NCBI RefSeq assembly: GCF_014635485.1
Contig: NZ_BMCX01000003.1
Location: 248,001 to 312,000 of the forward strand
Length of the DNA: 64,000 bases
Reading direction: 5' to 3'
From: Corynebacterium pelargi
Lineage (GTDB): Bacteria > Actinomycetota > Actinomycetes > Mycobacteriales > Mycobacteriaceae
The number at the start of each line of letters is the position of its first letter. The first letter of the stretch is position 1. The notes beneath the pieces were generated by a model, which saw only the letters and a list, made by a program, of their open reading frames with translations, was not told the DNA's origin and did not search any database. Shown here piece by piece: positions 18,402-28,731 of the stretch. The position numbers were made by a program, and so were the translations under genes.

Positions 18402-19082
18402 CTATCGTTTTGTCCCCCGCCTTCGTTGCTTCTTTCTGAGCGGACGCCTCCCAACCTTGGCTTTTTTCGTCACCTCACGCTTCGGCTCAGCCTTCGACTT
18501 GGCCGACTTTTTGGTTTTAAGCTGCCGCGAGGAGTTCGCTCGACGCCCCTTGGCAATACCCACAAAATCTTGAATATCTTCGCCGTCGCGCTCCTTGTAC
18601 CAAACCAGCGCGATGCTCGTATCTGGATGTGCCTGGCCGCTATAGCCGCGGTGCTCGACCTTTTTCCCGCACAGCACCTTCAGTAATGGCCGGGGTGCGA
18701 ACACAATGCCGACGTTGGCCGCCACCACTTGCAGCCCTTCGCGAATCTCTTGGATCGCGCTTGGCCCCTGGTAGGTGGCCATGACCTTTTCATCTTCAAG
18801 TTCATCTGGCCCGAGGGTGTCGAGCAAGGTCATGGTGTGATCTACCGGCAGCGCAACGCCGCGTGCCTCTTCATAGAGGCGCACGATGTGGAGATCTTCT
18901 TGTGATTGCTCAACGCGAGGATCGGGCAAACGAACCAAGCTCAGATCGGCATCGCCACTGAAGAGGTCGTGGACGGGATCGTCGCTACCAAAAGGCTGCA
19001 CCCCACCATGGAAGGTGCGCTCATTGAATCTTTGGAACCACTTATCGGGTTCAGTGCCAGTAACGAAGCTCAGTCGAAGCAT
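18402..19082 (-). CDS. LysR substrate-binding-domain-like protein lacking a helix-turn-helix
   Basis: 226 residues. The N-terminal 165 residues resemble a LysR-type effector domain (FVTGTEPDKW at the start, DADLSLVRLPDP in the middle), but there is no DNA-binding helix-turn-helix before it. The last 60 residues are a Lys/Arg-rich tail, with clusters such as RRPLRKKQRRR, that could bind nucleic acid or an acidic surface. I recall similar stand-alone domains in corynebacteria but know of no function. It is divergent from DUF5997, with start codons 24 bp apart. Confidence 0.65.
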   Translation of the reverse strand: MLRLSFVTGTEPDKWFQRFNERTFHGGVQPFGSDDPVHDLFSGDADLSLVRLPDPRVEQSQEDLHIVRLYEEARGVALPVDHTMTLLDTLGPDELEDEKVMATYQGPSAIQEIREGLQVVAANVGIVFAPRPLLKVLCGKKVEHRGYSGQAHPDTSIALVWYKERDGEDIQDFVGIAKGRRANSSRQLKTKKSAKSKAEPKREVTKKAKVGRRPLRKKQRRRGTKR

Positions 19083-19105
19083 GAACTAATGCTAGCGTTG
19101 ATGAC

Positions 19106-19480
19106 GTGAATGAAGCATCTGCGCGTACTCCGTCCGGCAAGGCGATGAAGCCCCAAACCGCCGCGAAAAAGCTCGGCATCTATTTGCCTGCGGCGCCCGA
19201 AGAATTCCAGAACTCTGCGCTTACCCACGATGAGTTTAACGAGCTGCAGCACACTCCCCCAGAGTGGTTGCAGGAGCTTCGCCGCAATGGCCCGCACCCC
19301 CGCCCGGTTGTGGCGCAGAAATTGGGCATCACCATCGCTGCTTTAAAGCGCAATGATATGGATAAGCCGCTCACCACCGCGGAGATTAAAGCATTGCTAG
19401 AAAATCAACCCGAGTGGCTACGGAAGGCGCGCACCGCCTTGGCCGAGCAGCGTGAAGAACAATCCGGAGAAAACAAATAA
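19106..19480 (+). CDS. DUF5997 family protein
   Basis: A 124-residue soluble protein of the actinobacterial DUF5997 family, unknown function. The core has two similar halves: AKKLGIYLPAAPEEFQ with TPPEWLQELRRNGPHPRP, and AQKLGITIAALKR with NQPEWLRKARTAL, suggesting an internal duplication around the E-W-L motif. GTG 19106 is the likely start. It is divergent from the LysR-domain-like gene and ends three bases before the stop of the convergent regulator gene. Confidence 0.75.
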   Translation: MNEASARTPSGKAMKPQTAAKKLGIYLPAAPEEFQNSALTHDEFNELQHTPPEWLQELRRNGPHPRPVVAQKLGITIAALKRNDMDKPLTTAEIKALLENQPEWLRKARTALAEQREEQSGENK

Positions 19481-19483
19481 GAC

Positions 19484-19834
19484 TTAGTCTTGTTCTTTTT
19501 GCACCCGCACAGAGTTGCTGTGCGGGTGTTGTGCTTGTTCTAGGCTGCGCAGGGCATCCATGTGGTCGCGATAGGCAGAAGATCCGGCATCGGTGAGCTG
19601 AATCCAGAGCACATCCTCGCCTCGGGTGGAGCCGATCTCTCGGAATTTGCTGAGGTATCCTGCCTGCTCTAAAGCGCGAAGGTGTTTGGATAAGGCGCTG
19701 GGCGAAAGCTCGGTGGCCTGGGCAAGCTTGGAAAAGCGCATCTCGTTGTGGCCTTCTACAGCCGCTGCTCCGTAGAGCGTGGCACAGATGGCTAGGCGTT
19801 GAAGCGGGTGGATCAGTGGATCAAGCTGTGGCAC
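19484..19834 (-). CDS. Winged-helix transcriptional regulator (MarR/ArsR-like)
   Basis: A 116-residue DNA-binding protein. A winged-helix fold is clear: MRFSKLAQATELSPSALSKH is the helix-turn-helix (about residues 32-52), then LRALEQAGYLSKFRE and LWIQLTDAG form the wing. There are no obvious metal-binding cysteines, so an ArsR metal sensor is unlikely. It follows the membrane protein gene by nine bases, so the two are probably one operon and the regulator may control it. Target genes are unknown. Confidence 0.82.
   Translation of the reverse strand: MPQLDPLIHPLQRLAICATLYGAAAVEGHNEMRFSKLAQATELSPSALSKHLRALEQAGYLSKFREIGSTRGEDVLWIQLTDAGSSAYRDHMDALRSLEQAQHPHSNSVRVQKEQD
19502..19528 (+). terminator. 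Inverted repeat in the 3' end of the regulator gene
   Basis: CACCCGCACAG (19502-19512) pairs with CTGTGCGGGTG (19518-19528), an 11-bp perfect stem lying within the last codons of the minus-strand regulator. It sits 22 bases after the DUF5997 stop and is followed by TTGTGCTTGTTCT, so it may end the plus-strand transcript. Confidence 0.5.
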
Positions 19835-19843
19835 GTGTGCTGC

Positions 19844-20281
19844 TTACTTTCGCATTGCTGCTGTTCGTTCTCGATAGATAAATCGGAATACTACGGCGCT
19901 TAATACACCGAATACTAAAGCCACCACCAGTTGGATAAGGAAGTGCTGAAGAGCAAGAGGGTCGCCCAAGAAGTTGAACATCACGCTGGTCAACACCATC
20001 CACGCCACCATGGCGGCGATGGCTCGAGCCGACATGGGTATGTGGGAAACTTCGGTTGGCTGTCGCGTTGCTGTTCGCACGCCGCTTGAGCGGTAATCGA
20101 AAAAGGCCACAAGCAGTCCGAGGGCGAGGACGAGAAATTGCGACCATAGAGGCCAGGAACGTACCGCCATGAGAAATACCACCGTGGCCAGCAGCCCGAT
20201 GGTGACCCAGCTTCTGGTGTTTGCGCCATCGCGCCTGCGCTGGCGTTGTTCGAGGTTTCGGGCGAAGCTGTAATCACTCAT
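19844..20281 (-). CDS. Four-span membrane protein of unknown function
   Basis: 145 residues. A basic N-terminus (RNLEQRQRRRDG) is followed by four hydrophobic helices (about residues 26-42, 47-62, 85-104, 112-135). I do not recognise a family. The gene is coupled downstream to a winged-helix regulator and upstream to a 21-codon ORF whose TGA overlaps this ATG. The transporter-regulator arrangement suggests a small stress or export unit, but nothing in the protein names a substrate. Confidence 0.75.
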   Translation of the reverse strand: MSDYSFARNLEQRQRRRDGANTRSWVTIGLLATVVFLMAVRSWPLWSQFLVLALGLLVAFFDYRSSGVRTATRQPTEVSHIPMSARAIAAMVAWMVLTSVMFNFLGDPLALQHFLIQLVVALVFGVLSAVVFRFIYRERTAAMRK

Positions 20282-20343
20282 ACCTTTTCACGCTCCTCAG
20301 GGTCTGCGCTTTCGCGATGATCGGGACGCCTCCACTGACTCAT
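20278..20343 (-). CDS. Possible 21-residue small ORF coupled to the membrane protein
   Basis: ATG at 20343 opens a 21-codon frame (MSQWRRPDHRESADPEEREK plus Val) that ends in TGA overlapping the ATG of the membrane protein gene (ATGA). AGGA lies seven bases before its ATG. The strongly charged peptide contains no membrane segment. It could be a leader that couples translation, or a real small protein. Conservation is unknown, so this is a candidate only. Confidence 0.4.
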   Translation of the reverse strand: MSQWRRPDHRESADPEEREKV

Positions 20344-20468
20344 TGGCGGATCCTGCATCGCCTTATGACAACAGTGTTTCCTTAATGGCAACTCTAACCC
20401 TAGTGTTGCCGAGGGCGCAACGGTGCCACATGTCACAGCTTTCTGGCTGGGGAATCGAAATTCACACC

Positions 20469-20491
20469 GTGCAACTTTGCACCGAGTGCAA
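20469..20491. promoter_or_regulatory. Operator for the TetR regulator (GTGCAA/TTGCAC array)
   Basis: GTGCAA-CT-TTGCAC-CGA-GTGCAA forms two overlapping palindromes that share the middle TTGCAC. That middle half is also the likely -35 element, and TAGAAT at 20501-20506 is the -10, 18 bases on. Start of transcription would fall at or next to the ATG at 20514. A TetR dimer bound here would block its own promoter. Confidence 0.65.
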
Positions 20492-20513
20492 TTTCGGGCA
20501 TAGAATCACAGAT

Positions 20514-21194
20514 ATGTCCACAGAAATCCACAAGAACGCCACAACTGCGTGCACGGATCCTGCACCTTCACACCGTGAAGCCAAACGTATCCGCACCCAC
20601 CGAGCGATCGAGGATGCCGCCACAGCCCTGGTGTTGGAACGCGGCTTCCAGGATGTGACCGTGGACGATATTTGCAAACCAGTTGGCATTTCACGCCGAA
20701 CATTTTTTAATTACTTCAACTCCAAAGAAGAAGCAGTGCTTGGAAGCGGGCACCGCGAGCTCAGCGAGGAAGAAGTAGAGCAGTTCTGCGAGCAAGAACA
20801 CCCCAACTTGCCCGCAGCAACCTTAAGCCTGCTCGTTTCTTTAATCCTGGATCCCAATCGCGACGAGCTGTTTAGCGCCGAAACAGAAGCGAGAAGAAAG
20901 GCCATCTGCGAGGAAGAACCGGCATTTATCCGCCATCAAATTTCTCGCTTTCACGATGCCCGCGAAGCCATCAGTGCCGCCATTATTCGCTACTACGAGC
21001 GTTACCCTCAGGCCCGCAAAACCAATGAATCGGTAGAAGACGAGGCATACGCCCTGACCGGCGTGGTGTTTTCCACCGTGATGTCTGCAATGCACTCCGG
21101 CACGCACACCGGCAATCTCACCCCCGCGCACCTGCGCGCCACGAGTGCCACCATGCTCCAGGCCACCATCGATCTTCTGCGACCTTCACCCTAG
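20514..21194 (+). CDS. TetR family transcriptional regulator
   Basis: 226 residues. The N-terminal DNA-binding domain is typical: THRAIEDAATALVLERGFQD, then VDDICKPVGISRRTFFNYF (about residues 30-65). The ligand domain is variable. The ATG at 20514 lies eight bases after a TAGAAT -10 box, so the mRNA is probably leaderless. The MFS drug exporter gene follows 53 bp downstream, pointing to a drug-sensing repressor of its own operon. The GTGCAA/TTGCAC operator lies across the promoter. Confidence 0.9.
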   Translation: MSTEIHKNATTACTDPAPSHREAKRIRTHRAIEDAATALVLERGFQDVTVDDICKPVGISRRTFFNYFNSKEEAVLGSGHRELSEEEVEQFCEQEHPNLPAATLSLLVSLILDPNRDELFSAETEARRKAICEEEPAFIRHQISRFHDAREAISAAIIRYYERYPQARKTNESVEDEAYALTGVVFSTVMSAMHSGTHTGNLTPAHLRATSATMLQATIDLLRPSP

Positions 21195-21205
21195 AAACTC
21201 ATTAA

Positions 21206-22969
<1,764 letters not shown>

Positions 22970-23014
22970 GCACTAGGCCTCCCTCCCAAGCCTTCGGGTT
23001 TGACCCAACAGCGC

Positions 23015-23058
23015 AACGCCCCGGAACGTGCACGATGCACAGGTTCCGGGGCGTTTTT
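23015..23058 (+). terminator. Rho-independent terminator of the TetR-MFS operon
   Basis: AACGCCCCGGAAC (23015-23027) and GTTCCGGGGCGTT (23043-23055) form a perfect 13-bp stem followed by a T run, with a GTGCA/TGCAC extension in the loop. Confidence 0.95.
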
Positions 23059-23084
23059 AAGTGCGCGCTAGAGCAAGGAGGTAC

Positions 23085-24374
23085 TTAGAGCAAACCCCAC
23101 TGCTCGAGATCTTCATACAGCGGATACTGCTGAGCAAGCGCTTCTACACGCTGGCGCAGCGCAGCAACATCGGCAGCCTTACCCTGTTTGAGGGCTTCTG
23201 CGAGAATCTCTGCGACCTCTTCAAATGCGGCGGCATCGAAACCGCGGGTGGCAAGCGCCGGAGTGCCGATGCGCAAACCGGAGGTCACCATTGGCGGACG
23301 GGGATCGAAAGGCACCGCGTTGCGGTTGACGGTGATACCCACCTCGTGCAGCAAATCCTCTGCTTCTTGGCCATTCATCTGGGAATTGCGCAGATCAACC
23401 AAGACCAGGTGCACATCGGTGCCGCCGGTGAGCACATCTACGCCAGCGTCCTTGCAGTCCTGGGCCGTGAGGCGTTCTGCAATAATGCGAGCACCCTCAA
23501 GGGTGCGCTCCTGGCGCTCCTTGAACTCTTCGCTGGCAGCAACCTTCATGGCCACGGCCTTTGCGGCCACGGCGTGCATCAGCGGGCCGCCCTGCTGGCC
23601 GGGGAAGACTGCGGAGTTGAGCTTTTTGGCGTAGTCCTGCTTGGCCAAGATCATGCCCGAACGAGGACCACCCAAGGTCTTGTGCACGGTGGTGGACACG
23701 ACATCGGCGTGTGGCACCGGCGAGGGGTGCAGGCCGGCTGCCACCAAACCTGCAAAGTGGGCCATATCTACCCACAGCTTTGCGCCAACTTCGTCGGCGA
23801 TGCTGCGGAATGCGGCGAAGTCCTGCTGGCGAGGATATGCAGACCAGCCGGCGATGAGCACCTGGGGCTTTTCGCGCAGGGCTTGTTCGCGCACCTTGTC
23901 CATGTCCACTCGGAAAGTCTCAGGGTCTACCTCATAGGCTGCTACCTCGTAGAGCTTGCCGGAGAAGTTCAGGTGCATGCCGTGGGTGAGGTGGCCACCG
24001 TGAGCCAGGGACAGACCCATGATCTTCTCACCTGGCTGCGCGAGCGCCATGAGCACTGCGGCATTGGCCTGGGCACCGGCGTGGGGTTGCACATTGGCAA
24101 ATTCAGCGCCGAACAGTTCCTTGGCGCGGTTGCGAGCCAGATCTTCTACAACGTCTGCGTATTCGCAGCCACCGTAGTAGCGGCGCCCTGGGTAGCCTTC
24201 GGCGTACTTGTTGGTAAACACCGATCCTTGGGCCTGGAGCACCGCGCGCGGCACGAAGTTTTCCGAGGCGATCATTTCCAAGGTGCCGCGTTGGCGCCCG
24301 AGCTCGTCGTGGATGGCCTTTGCCACCTCTGGATCAAGCTCACTGAGCGCCATATTGTGGATGTCTTGTGCCAT
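23085..24374 (-). CDS. glyA: Serine hydroxymethyltransferase
   Basis: A PLP enzyme that converts serine and tetrahydrofolate to glycine and methylene-THF, the main one-carbon source. The PLP lysine lies in [14 protein letters not shown] (about residue 230), and substrate-binding [15 protein letters not shown] and [12 protein letters not shown] are intact. Length 429 is normal. It is a single gene facing away from coaA, as I recall also in C. glutamicum. A faint ribosome site (AAAGGTGA) lies 13 bases before the ATG. Confidence 0.97.
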   Translation of the reverse strand: MAQDIHNMALSELDPEVAKAIHDELGRQRGTLEMIASENFVPRAVLQAQGSVFTNKYAEGYPGRRYYGGCEYADVVEDLARNRAKELFGAEFANVQPHAGAQANAAVLMALAQPGEKIMGLSLAHGGHLTHGMHLNFSGKLYEVAAYEVDPETFRVDMDKVREQALREKPQVLIAGWSAYPRQQDFAAFRSIADEVGAKLWVDMAHFAGLVAAGLHPSPVPHADVVSTTVHKTLGGPRSGMILAKQDYAKKLNSAVFPGQQGGPLMHAVAAKAVAMKVAASEEFKERQERTLEGARIIAERLTAQDCKDAGVDVLTGGTDVHLVLVDLRNSQMNGQEAEDLLHEVGITVNRNAVPFDPRPPMVTSGLRIGTPALATRGFDAAAFEEVAEILAEALKQGKAADVAALRQRVEALAQQYPLYEDLEQWGLL

Positions 24375-24539
24375 GGCTAGGCCACATCACCTTTCGTAGT
24401 GGGGGTTATTCTCCGGACGCACACCCAAGCACGTCCAGGTCAGTTTAACGCACAGGTGAGGCCACACTCCCCCGTCCATTGCCCCTTTATGGTTCCTGGC
24501 GATTCGGAAGCAGGGGTAGCCGCGGGGCACAATGGAGCT

Positions 24540-25466
24540 ATGGCCCGCCTCAAAGACGCAAGCCCCTACTTGGATTTCGACCGCAGCTCCTGGCGAGCGT
24601 TGCGTAAATCCATGCCCCAGGTGCTCACTGAGGAAGAAGTGGTGGAACTTCGTGGTATCGGCGAAAACGTCGACCTCGAGGAAGTCACCGAGGTCTATCT
24701 GCCTTTAAGCCGTCTGATCCATTTGCTTGTCGACGCCCGCCAGTCCCTCAACCGTTCTGTGGAAACCTTCGTTGGCGCACCGGCACCCCACGTCCCCTTC
24801 GTCATCGGCATCGCCGGTTCTGTGGCCGTGGGCAAGTCCACCACCGCCCGCCTCTTGCAGGTGCTCCTCCAACGTTGGGAAACACACCCGCGTGTCGATC
24901 TTGTGACCACCGATGGGTTTTTGTACCCCACTGCACAACTGCGCGCTAAGGGCCGGTTGAACCGCAAAGGCTACCCGGAAAGCTATGACAGAAGAGCGCT
25001 GCTGCGTTTTGTCACCGATGTGAAATCCGGCAAGCCGAACGTGACGGCACCTGTGTATTCCCACACCGCCTACGACATTGTGCCCGGGGAATTTGTCAAT
25101 GTGGATCGTCCCGATATTTTGATCGTCGAAGGCCTCAACGTGCTCCAAACAGGCCCAACGCTTACCGTGAGCGACCTTTTTGATTTCTCCATCTACGTCG
25201 ACGCCCACACCGAGGACATCGAGCGCTGGTATATCGAGCGCTTCTTAACGTTGAGAGGCTCAGCCTTTCGCGAGCCTGGCGCACACTTTTCGCACTATGC
25301 CGATTTTGACGATGCCACCGCTGAAGCAGAGGCTCGACGCATCTGGCAGACGATCAACCTGCCCAACTTGGTAGAAAATATCCAACCCACCCGAGTCCGT
25401 GCATCGCTGGTGCTTTCTAAAGGCTCAGATCACGCAATTCAGCGCATTAGAATGCGCAAGCTCTAG
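24540..25466 (+). CDS. coaA: Pantothenate kinase type I
   Basis: Phosphorylates pantothenate in the first committed step of coenzyme A synthesis. The P-loop [12 protein letters not shown] lies near residue 95, followed by TTDGFLYP and the family block [10 protein letters not shown]. Length 308 is normal for prokaryotic CoaA. The ATG at 24540 has only GGAG two bases away; transcription may begin close to it. Its TAG stop shares CTAG with the stop of the convergent flavodoxin gene. Confidence 0.95.
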   Translation: MARLKDASPYLDFDRSSWRALRKSMPQVLTEEEVVELRGIGENVDLEEVTEVYLPLSRLIHLLVDARQSLNRSVETFVGAPAPHVPFVIGIAGSVAVGKSTTARLLQVLLQRWETHPRVDLVTTDGFLYPTAQLRAKGRLNRKGYPESYDRRALLRFVTDVKSGKPNVTAPVYSHTAYDIVPGEFVNVDRPDILIVEGLNVLQTGPTLTVSDLFDFSIYVDAHTEDIERWYIERFLTLRGSAFREPGAHFSHYADFDDATAEAEARRIWQTINLPNLVENIQPTRVRASLVLSKGSDHAIQRIRMRKL

Positions 25467-25951
25467 GTCTGCTCAGCCCAGCGCACAATCGGGTCTAAGG
25501 CAGCAAGATCGGTGTGGTCGATATCTTTGCCAAACCCGGCGATCAGCGCTTTTTCCGCAGCACTTTTCAACGGTTTGGCCTTCAGCAACGCGACCACTGA
25601 GCGCATAATGTTTAGGTGCTTGTGGCTCAGTTCTGAGTAAAACAGCCGCCCTGGCACATAGAAACGAGCCACATGCTCCGGCAGATGATGGCGCATCTGA
25701 TCCTTCTCGGCGGCGATCACAGGATCGGTCATCCCCACTGCCACCACCGCCAATTTCCTGTGCTGCAGTTGGTGGCGATCAACATATTGCAGCGCCGGCA
25801 TCTTCGGGCCGTGCACTGGGCCGAGCACGATCACTGGCCCGTCGGCTGGGATGGGGTGGGTGGTGTCGAGGGCATCGGCGCCAAGACGCGCTGCGAGCTC
25901 TTGGGCATAGGCCTTGGTGGAGCCATAGGTGGAGGAATAGCGAATATGCAT
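25463..25951 (-). CDS. Flavodoxin-domain protein
   Basis: 162 residues. The N-terminal FMN phosphate loop [15 protein letters not shown] marks a flavodoxin-like fold, as in menaquinone-dependent protoporphyrinogen dehydrogenase (HemG)-type proteins. The Pro-rich [20 protein letters not shown] fits the second FMN loop. The redox partner is unknown. It begins two bases before the isoprenyl transferase stop region, as the last gene of the mca-side cluster on the minus strand, so it may be co-transcribed. Confidence 0.8.
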   Translation of the reverse strand: MHIRYSSTYGSTKAYAQELAARLGADALDTTHPIPADGPVIVLGPVHGPKMPALQYVDRHQLQHRKLAVVAVGMTDPVIAAEKDQMRHHLPEHVARFYVPGRLFYSELSHKHLNIMRSVVALLKAKPLKSAAEKALIAGFGKDIDHTDLAALDPIVRWAEQT

Positions 25952-25953
25952 GA

Positions 25954-26766
25954 TTACTTGCCAAAGCGCCGGCTGCGCTTGGAATACTCACGCAAGGCTC
26001 GAAGGAAGTCGAGTCGACGAAATGCCGGCCAATAGGTATCGGTAAACCAGATTTCCGAGTACGCCGCTTGCCAGAGCAAGAACCCCGAGAGTCGCTGCTC
26101 ACCTGAGGTGCGGATCACCAGGTCGGGGTCCGGTTGACCTGAGGTGTAGAGGTGTTTGGAAATCGAGTCCACGCTGACTGCCTCAGCAATCTTTTCGGCA
26201 GGGACTCCCGAGCGAGCGGCGTTGGTGATGAGTTCACGCACGGCGTCGACAATCTCCTGACGCCCTCCATAGCCCACAGCCACATTGACTGCCACGCCGG
26301 TGTGCTCGGCGGTTAATTCTTCTGCGCTGCGCAGACGCTGCGCTACACGCTCCGGCAGGAGATCCAGGTGACCCACCAGGCGCACGCGACAGTTGGTAGC
26401 TTCGTCTGCCAGCTCATCGACGACATCACCAATGATGTTGAACAGCAGTTCAAGCTCATCGCTGCGCCGACCGAGATTTTCGGTGGAAAGCAGGTAGACC
26501 GTCACCAATTCCACATCGGTGGTTTGGCACCAACGCACGAGCTCACCGATTTTACGAGCACCCACACGGTGCCCATGGCTAATGTCGGCAAAGCCTGCCT
26601 CACGAGCCCAGCGACGATTCCCGTCGCACATCACCGCGACGTGCTTGGGTTGGGCTACCCCAGCGATTTCTCGACGCAAGCGGCGTTCATACACCGGATA
26701 CAGCACTGCATCAGCAAGCCTTCGTGCCCGCTGCTGTGCCTTGGCAGCCAATTCGAGTGGTTGCAT
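25954..26766 (-). CDS. uppS: Isoprenyl transferase (cis-prenyl diphosphate synthase)
   Basis: Condenses IPP units in cis to make polyprenyl diphosphate carriers or their short-chain precursors for cell-wall synthesis. Catalytic Asp is in VMCDGNRRWA (about residue 49), with GHRVGARKI, and the C-terminal DLVIRTSGEQRLSGFLLWQ motif is intact. Length is 270 residues. ATG 26766 overlaps the upstream small membrane gene stop (TGATG), so translation is coupled. Corynebacteria usually have a second paralogue elsewhere, so the chain length made here is uncertain. Confidence 0.93.
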   Translation of the reverse strand: MQPLELAAKAQQRARRLADAVLYPVYERRLRREIAGVAQPKHVAVMCDGNRRWAREAGFADISHGHRVGARKIGELVRWCQTTDVELVTVYLLSTENLGRRSDELELLFNIIGDVVDELADEATNCRVRLVGHLDLLPERVAQRLRSAEELTAEHTGVAVNVAVGYGGRQEIVDAVRELITNAARSGVPAEKIAEAVSVDSISKHLYTSGQPDPDLVIRTSGEQRLSGFLLWQAAYSEIWFTDTYWPAFRRLDFLRALREYSKRSRRFGK

Positions 26767-27038
26767 CACAGCCAGTGCTTCTTCCGGCGATCGAGCACCC
26801 CCGCCTCTTCCATCGCCTTGTCAACGGCCTGCTCATCAAAGACATCGAGGCCGTGGGCTTCAGCGAAGATGCGACGACGATTCATGCGGGAATAGCGACG
26901 ATGGAAGGCATATCCGAGGTAGAGCACCAGCACTAAAAGCGCTACGAGCACCAACCATCCCACCGGGGATGCTTTGCCAAACTCAGATCCAGCAGGTCCA
27001 GGGCCTTGCTGCGCCAAAATCAAAAGATCAGTGGTCAT
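26766..27038 (-). CDS. Small single-span membrane protein
   Basis: 90 residues with one membrane helix (about 26-46), followed by a basic stretch HRRYSRMNRRR and a helical cytoplasmic tail ending DRRKKHWL. I do not recognise a named family. It is translationally coupled to uppS and follows mca on the same strand, so it may act in envelope lipid or thiol metabolism, but this is only context. Confidence 0.75.
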   Translation of the reverse strand: MTTDLLILAQQGPGPAGSEFGKASPVGWLVLVALLVLVLYLGYAFHRRYSRMNRRRIFAEAHGLDVFDEQAVDKAMEEAGVLDRRKKHWL

Positions 27039-27146
27039 GCCTTTTCTAAGCTCCTTGGATAATGCTTGTTGATCGTCACGCTTATTCTAGTACCCCACCG
27101 CCTACTTCCAGGTTCGTGCTGGCTGTGAGGTTATCAGTGCAGGTAT

Positions 27147-28019
27147 TTAGCCTTGCTCATCAATACCAGCAAAAAGATCGTCCTCCGGGATCGAGGTGCT
27201 GACCCGGGTAGCGGCCAATTCGAATTCCTCTGTTGGCCACAGGCGCTGTTGCACTTCTACTGGGGTGGCAAAGAAGGTGCCAGCAGGATCGATTTGGGTG
27301 GCGTGGGCGCGCAGGGCATCGTCGCGCTGCTCGAAGAATTCAGCGCAGTAGACCTGCGTGGTCACCCTGGCCATCACATCGGCCTTATTGGCTTTCCAGC
27401 GTTCCAAAATATCGCTATAGGGGCTTGGCTTGCCCTGCTCAATGAGCAGATTGTGGAACATCTCCATGCGCTGGCGGATAAAGCCGTGGGTGTAATAGAG
27501 CTTGAGTGGCTCCCAGGGCTGCCCGAGCTCTGGGCGATATTCACCAAGCCCTGCTCGCTGCCAAGCCAGCATCGACACCTCATGCACCTTGAGGTGATCA
27601 GGGTGAGGGTAGCCGCCATTTTCGTCATAGGTGATGATCACATGGGGGCGGAACTGACGGATCACCGCCACGACCTTCGCCACAACCTCATCAGTGTCGG
27701 CCAAGGCAAAGCTGCCTTCCGGAAGCGGTGGCGGCGGATCCCCTTCGGGCAATCCCGAATCGACATACCCCAACCAAGCATGCGAAGCGCCAATAGCTTT
27801 GATCGCCTCGGCCATTTCTTCGCGTCGAATAGCGCTCATGTTTTCTGCAACCCCGGGCTTATTCATGGCGGGGTTGAGAATATCGCCACGTTCACCACCG
27901 GTACAGGTAAGTACCATCACCTCGTGGCCCATGGCGGCGTACTTTGCCATCGTGGCGGCACCTTTGCTGGATTCATCATCTGGATGTGCATGGATCGCCA
28001 GCAAACGAAGTGGTTTCAT
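27147..28019 (-). CDS. mca: Mycothiol S-conjugate amidase
   Basis: A zinc amidase that cleaves mycothiol conjugates of toxins or drugs to release a mercapturic acid for export. The LmbE-type zinc motif AHPDDES (about residues 11-17) and the second histidine block HPDHLKVHE are present. Length 290 fits Mca rather than MshB, and YAAMGHEVMVLTCTGGERGD is typical. This is strong evidence for an actinobacterium. It is the first gene of a minus-strand run, divergent from DUF4307. Confidence 0.93.
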   Translation of the reverse strand: MKPLRLLAIHAHPDDESSKGAATMAKYAAMGHEVMVLTCTGGERGDILNPAMNKPGVAENMSAIRREEMAEAIKAIGASHAWLGYVDSGLPEGDPPPPLPEGSFALADTDEVVAKVVAVIRQFRPHVIITYDENGGYPHPDHLKVHEVSMLAWQRAGLGEYRPELGQPWEPLKLYYTHGFIRQRMEMFHNLLIEQGKPSPYSDILERWKANKADVMARVTTQVYCAEFFEQRDDALRAHATQIDPAGTFFATPVEVQQRLWPTEEFELAATRVSTSIPEDDLFAGIDEQG

Positions 28020-28170
28020 CGGGTAAGTCTCCTCACCTTTTTAAGGCTTAGTGGCTACGGGCTGTTGCTAATCAGTGTGCAACCATCCTAGCGTGAGTAC
28101 GGTTGGCTATTATGGTCTAGTCCCATGGTCGAATTGACTCAAGCAAAAGTTGCAAGGAGTGCACTATCTT

Positions 28171-28608
28171 ATGGCTCGCAAACGCTATGCTGCCGGCGCT
28201 AATTCAAGCCAGCAATCCACGCTGAGCGGCAAGCTGCTTGCCATTCTGATTCTGGTGATGGTCTTTGCCGTGGCAATCGCCGCTTTCAGATTAGTCAAAC
28301 AGCAACAAGCCATCACCATCACCGGCAAGACCGCCGAAGTCACGCAACTGAGCGATGATCAATTCAAGCTCAGCTTCGATGTCACCCGCGACGACACCTC
28401 CACCGACTCGTATTGCATTGTCAAAGCCTTAAATTACGACATGGCCGAGGTTGGACGCCGTGAAGTGGTGATCCCCGCAGGTGGCAACCGTACCGCTCGA
28501 TACGAGACGATCATTACTACCAGTGGCCCCGGTGCATCCGCCGATGTCTATGGTTGTGCCACTGAACTCCCCTTCTATCTGAGCGCACCAGATTCCCCTG
28601 CACGCTAG
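28171..28608 (+). CDS. DUF4307 membrane protein
   Basis: About 145 residues with one N-terminal membrane span (about residues 20-43) and a small extracytoplasmic beta domain, matching the actinobacterial DUF4307 family of unknown function. Two cysteines (in SYCIV and YGCAT) may form a disulfide. The ATG at 28171 has AAGGAG 11 bases upstream; an earlier in-frame GTG-like start at 28150 precedes that site. It lies upstream of greA, a pairing I recall from mycobacteria and corynebacteria. Confidence 0.82.
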   Translation: MARKRYAAGANSSQQSTLSGKLLAILILVMVFAVAIAAFRLVKQQQAITITGKTAEVTQLSDDQFKLSFDVTRDDTSTDSYCIVKALNYDMAEVGRREVVIPAGGNRTARYETIITTSGPGASADVYGCATELPFYLSAPDSPAR

Positions 28609-28643
28609 CCAAGGTGCTAGTATCTTGCAGTAATTACGCCAAC

Positions 28644-28665
28644 AAGCCCCGCTACGACGGGGCTT
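28644..28665 (+). terminator. Hairpin between DUF4307 gene and greA
   Basis: AAGCCCCG and CGGGGCTT form a perfect 8-bp stem with loop CTACGA. No long T tract follows (TTCGCC), so it may be a weak terminator or a leader hairpin of greA. Confidence 0.5.
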
Positions 28666-28731
28666 CGCCATTGCAGCGCTGGCGTGCGCACCGTCGAATA
28701 CCACCAACGAACCATTATTTAGGAAGTCACC

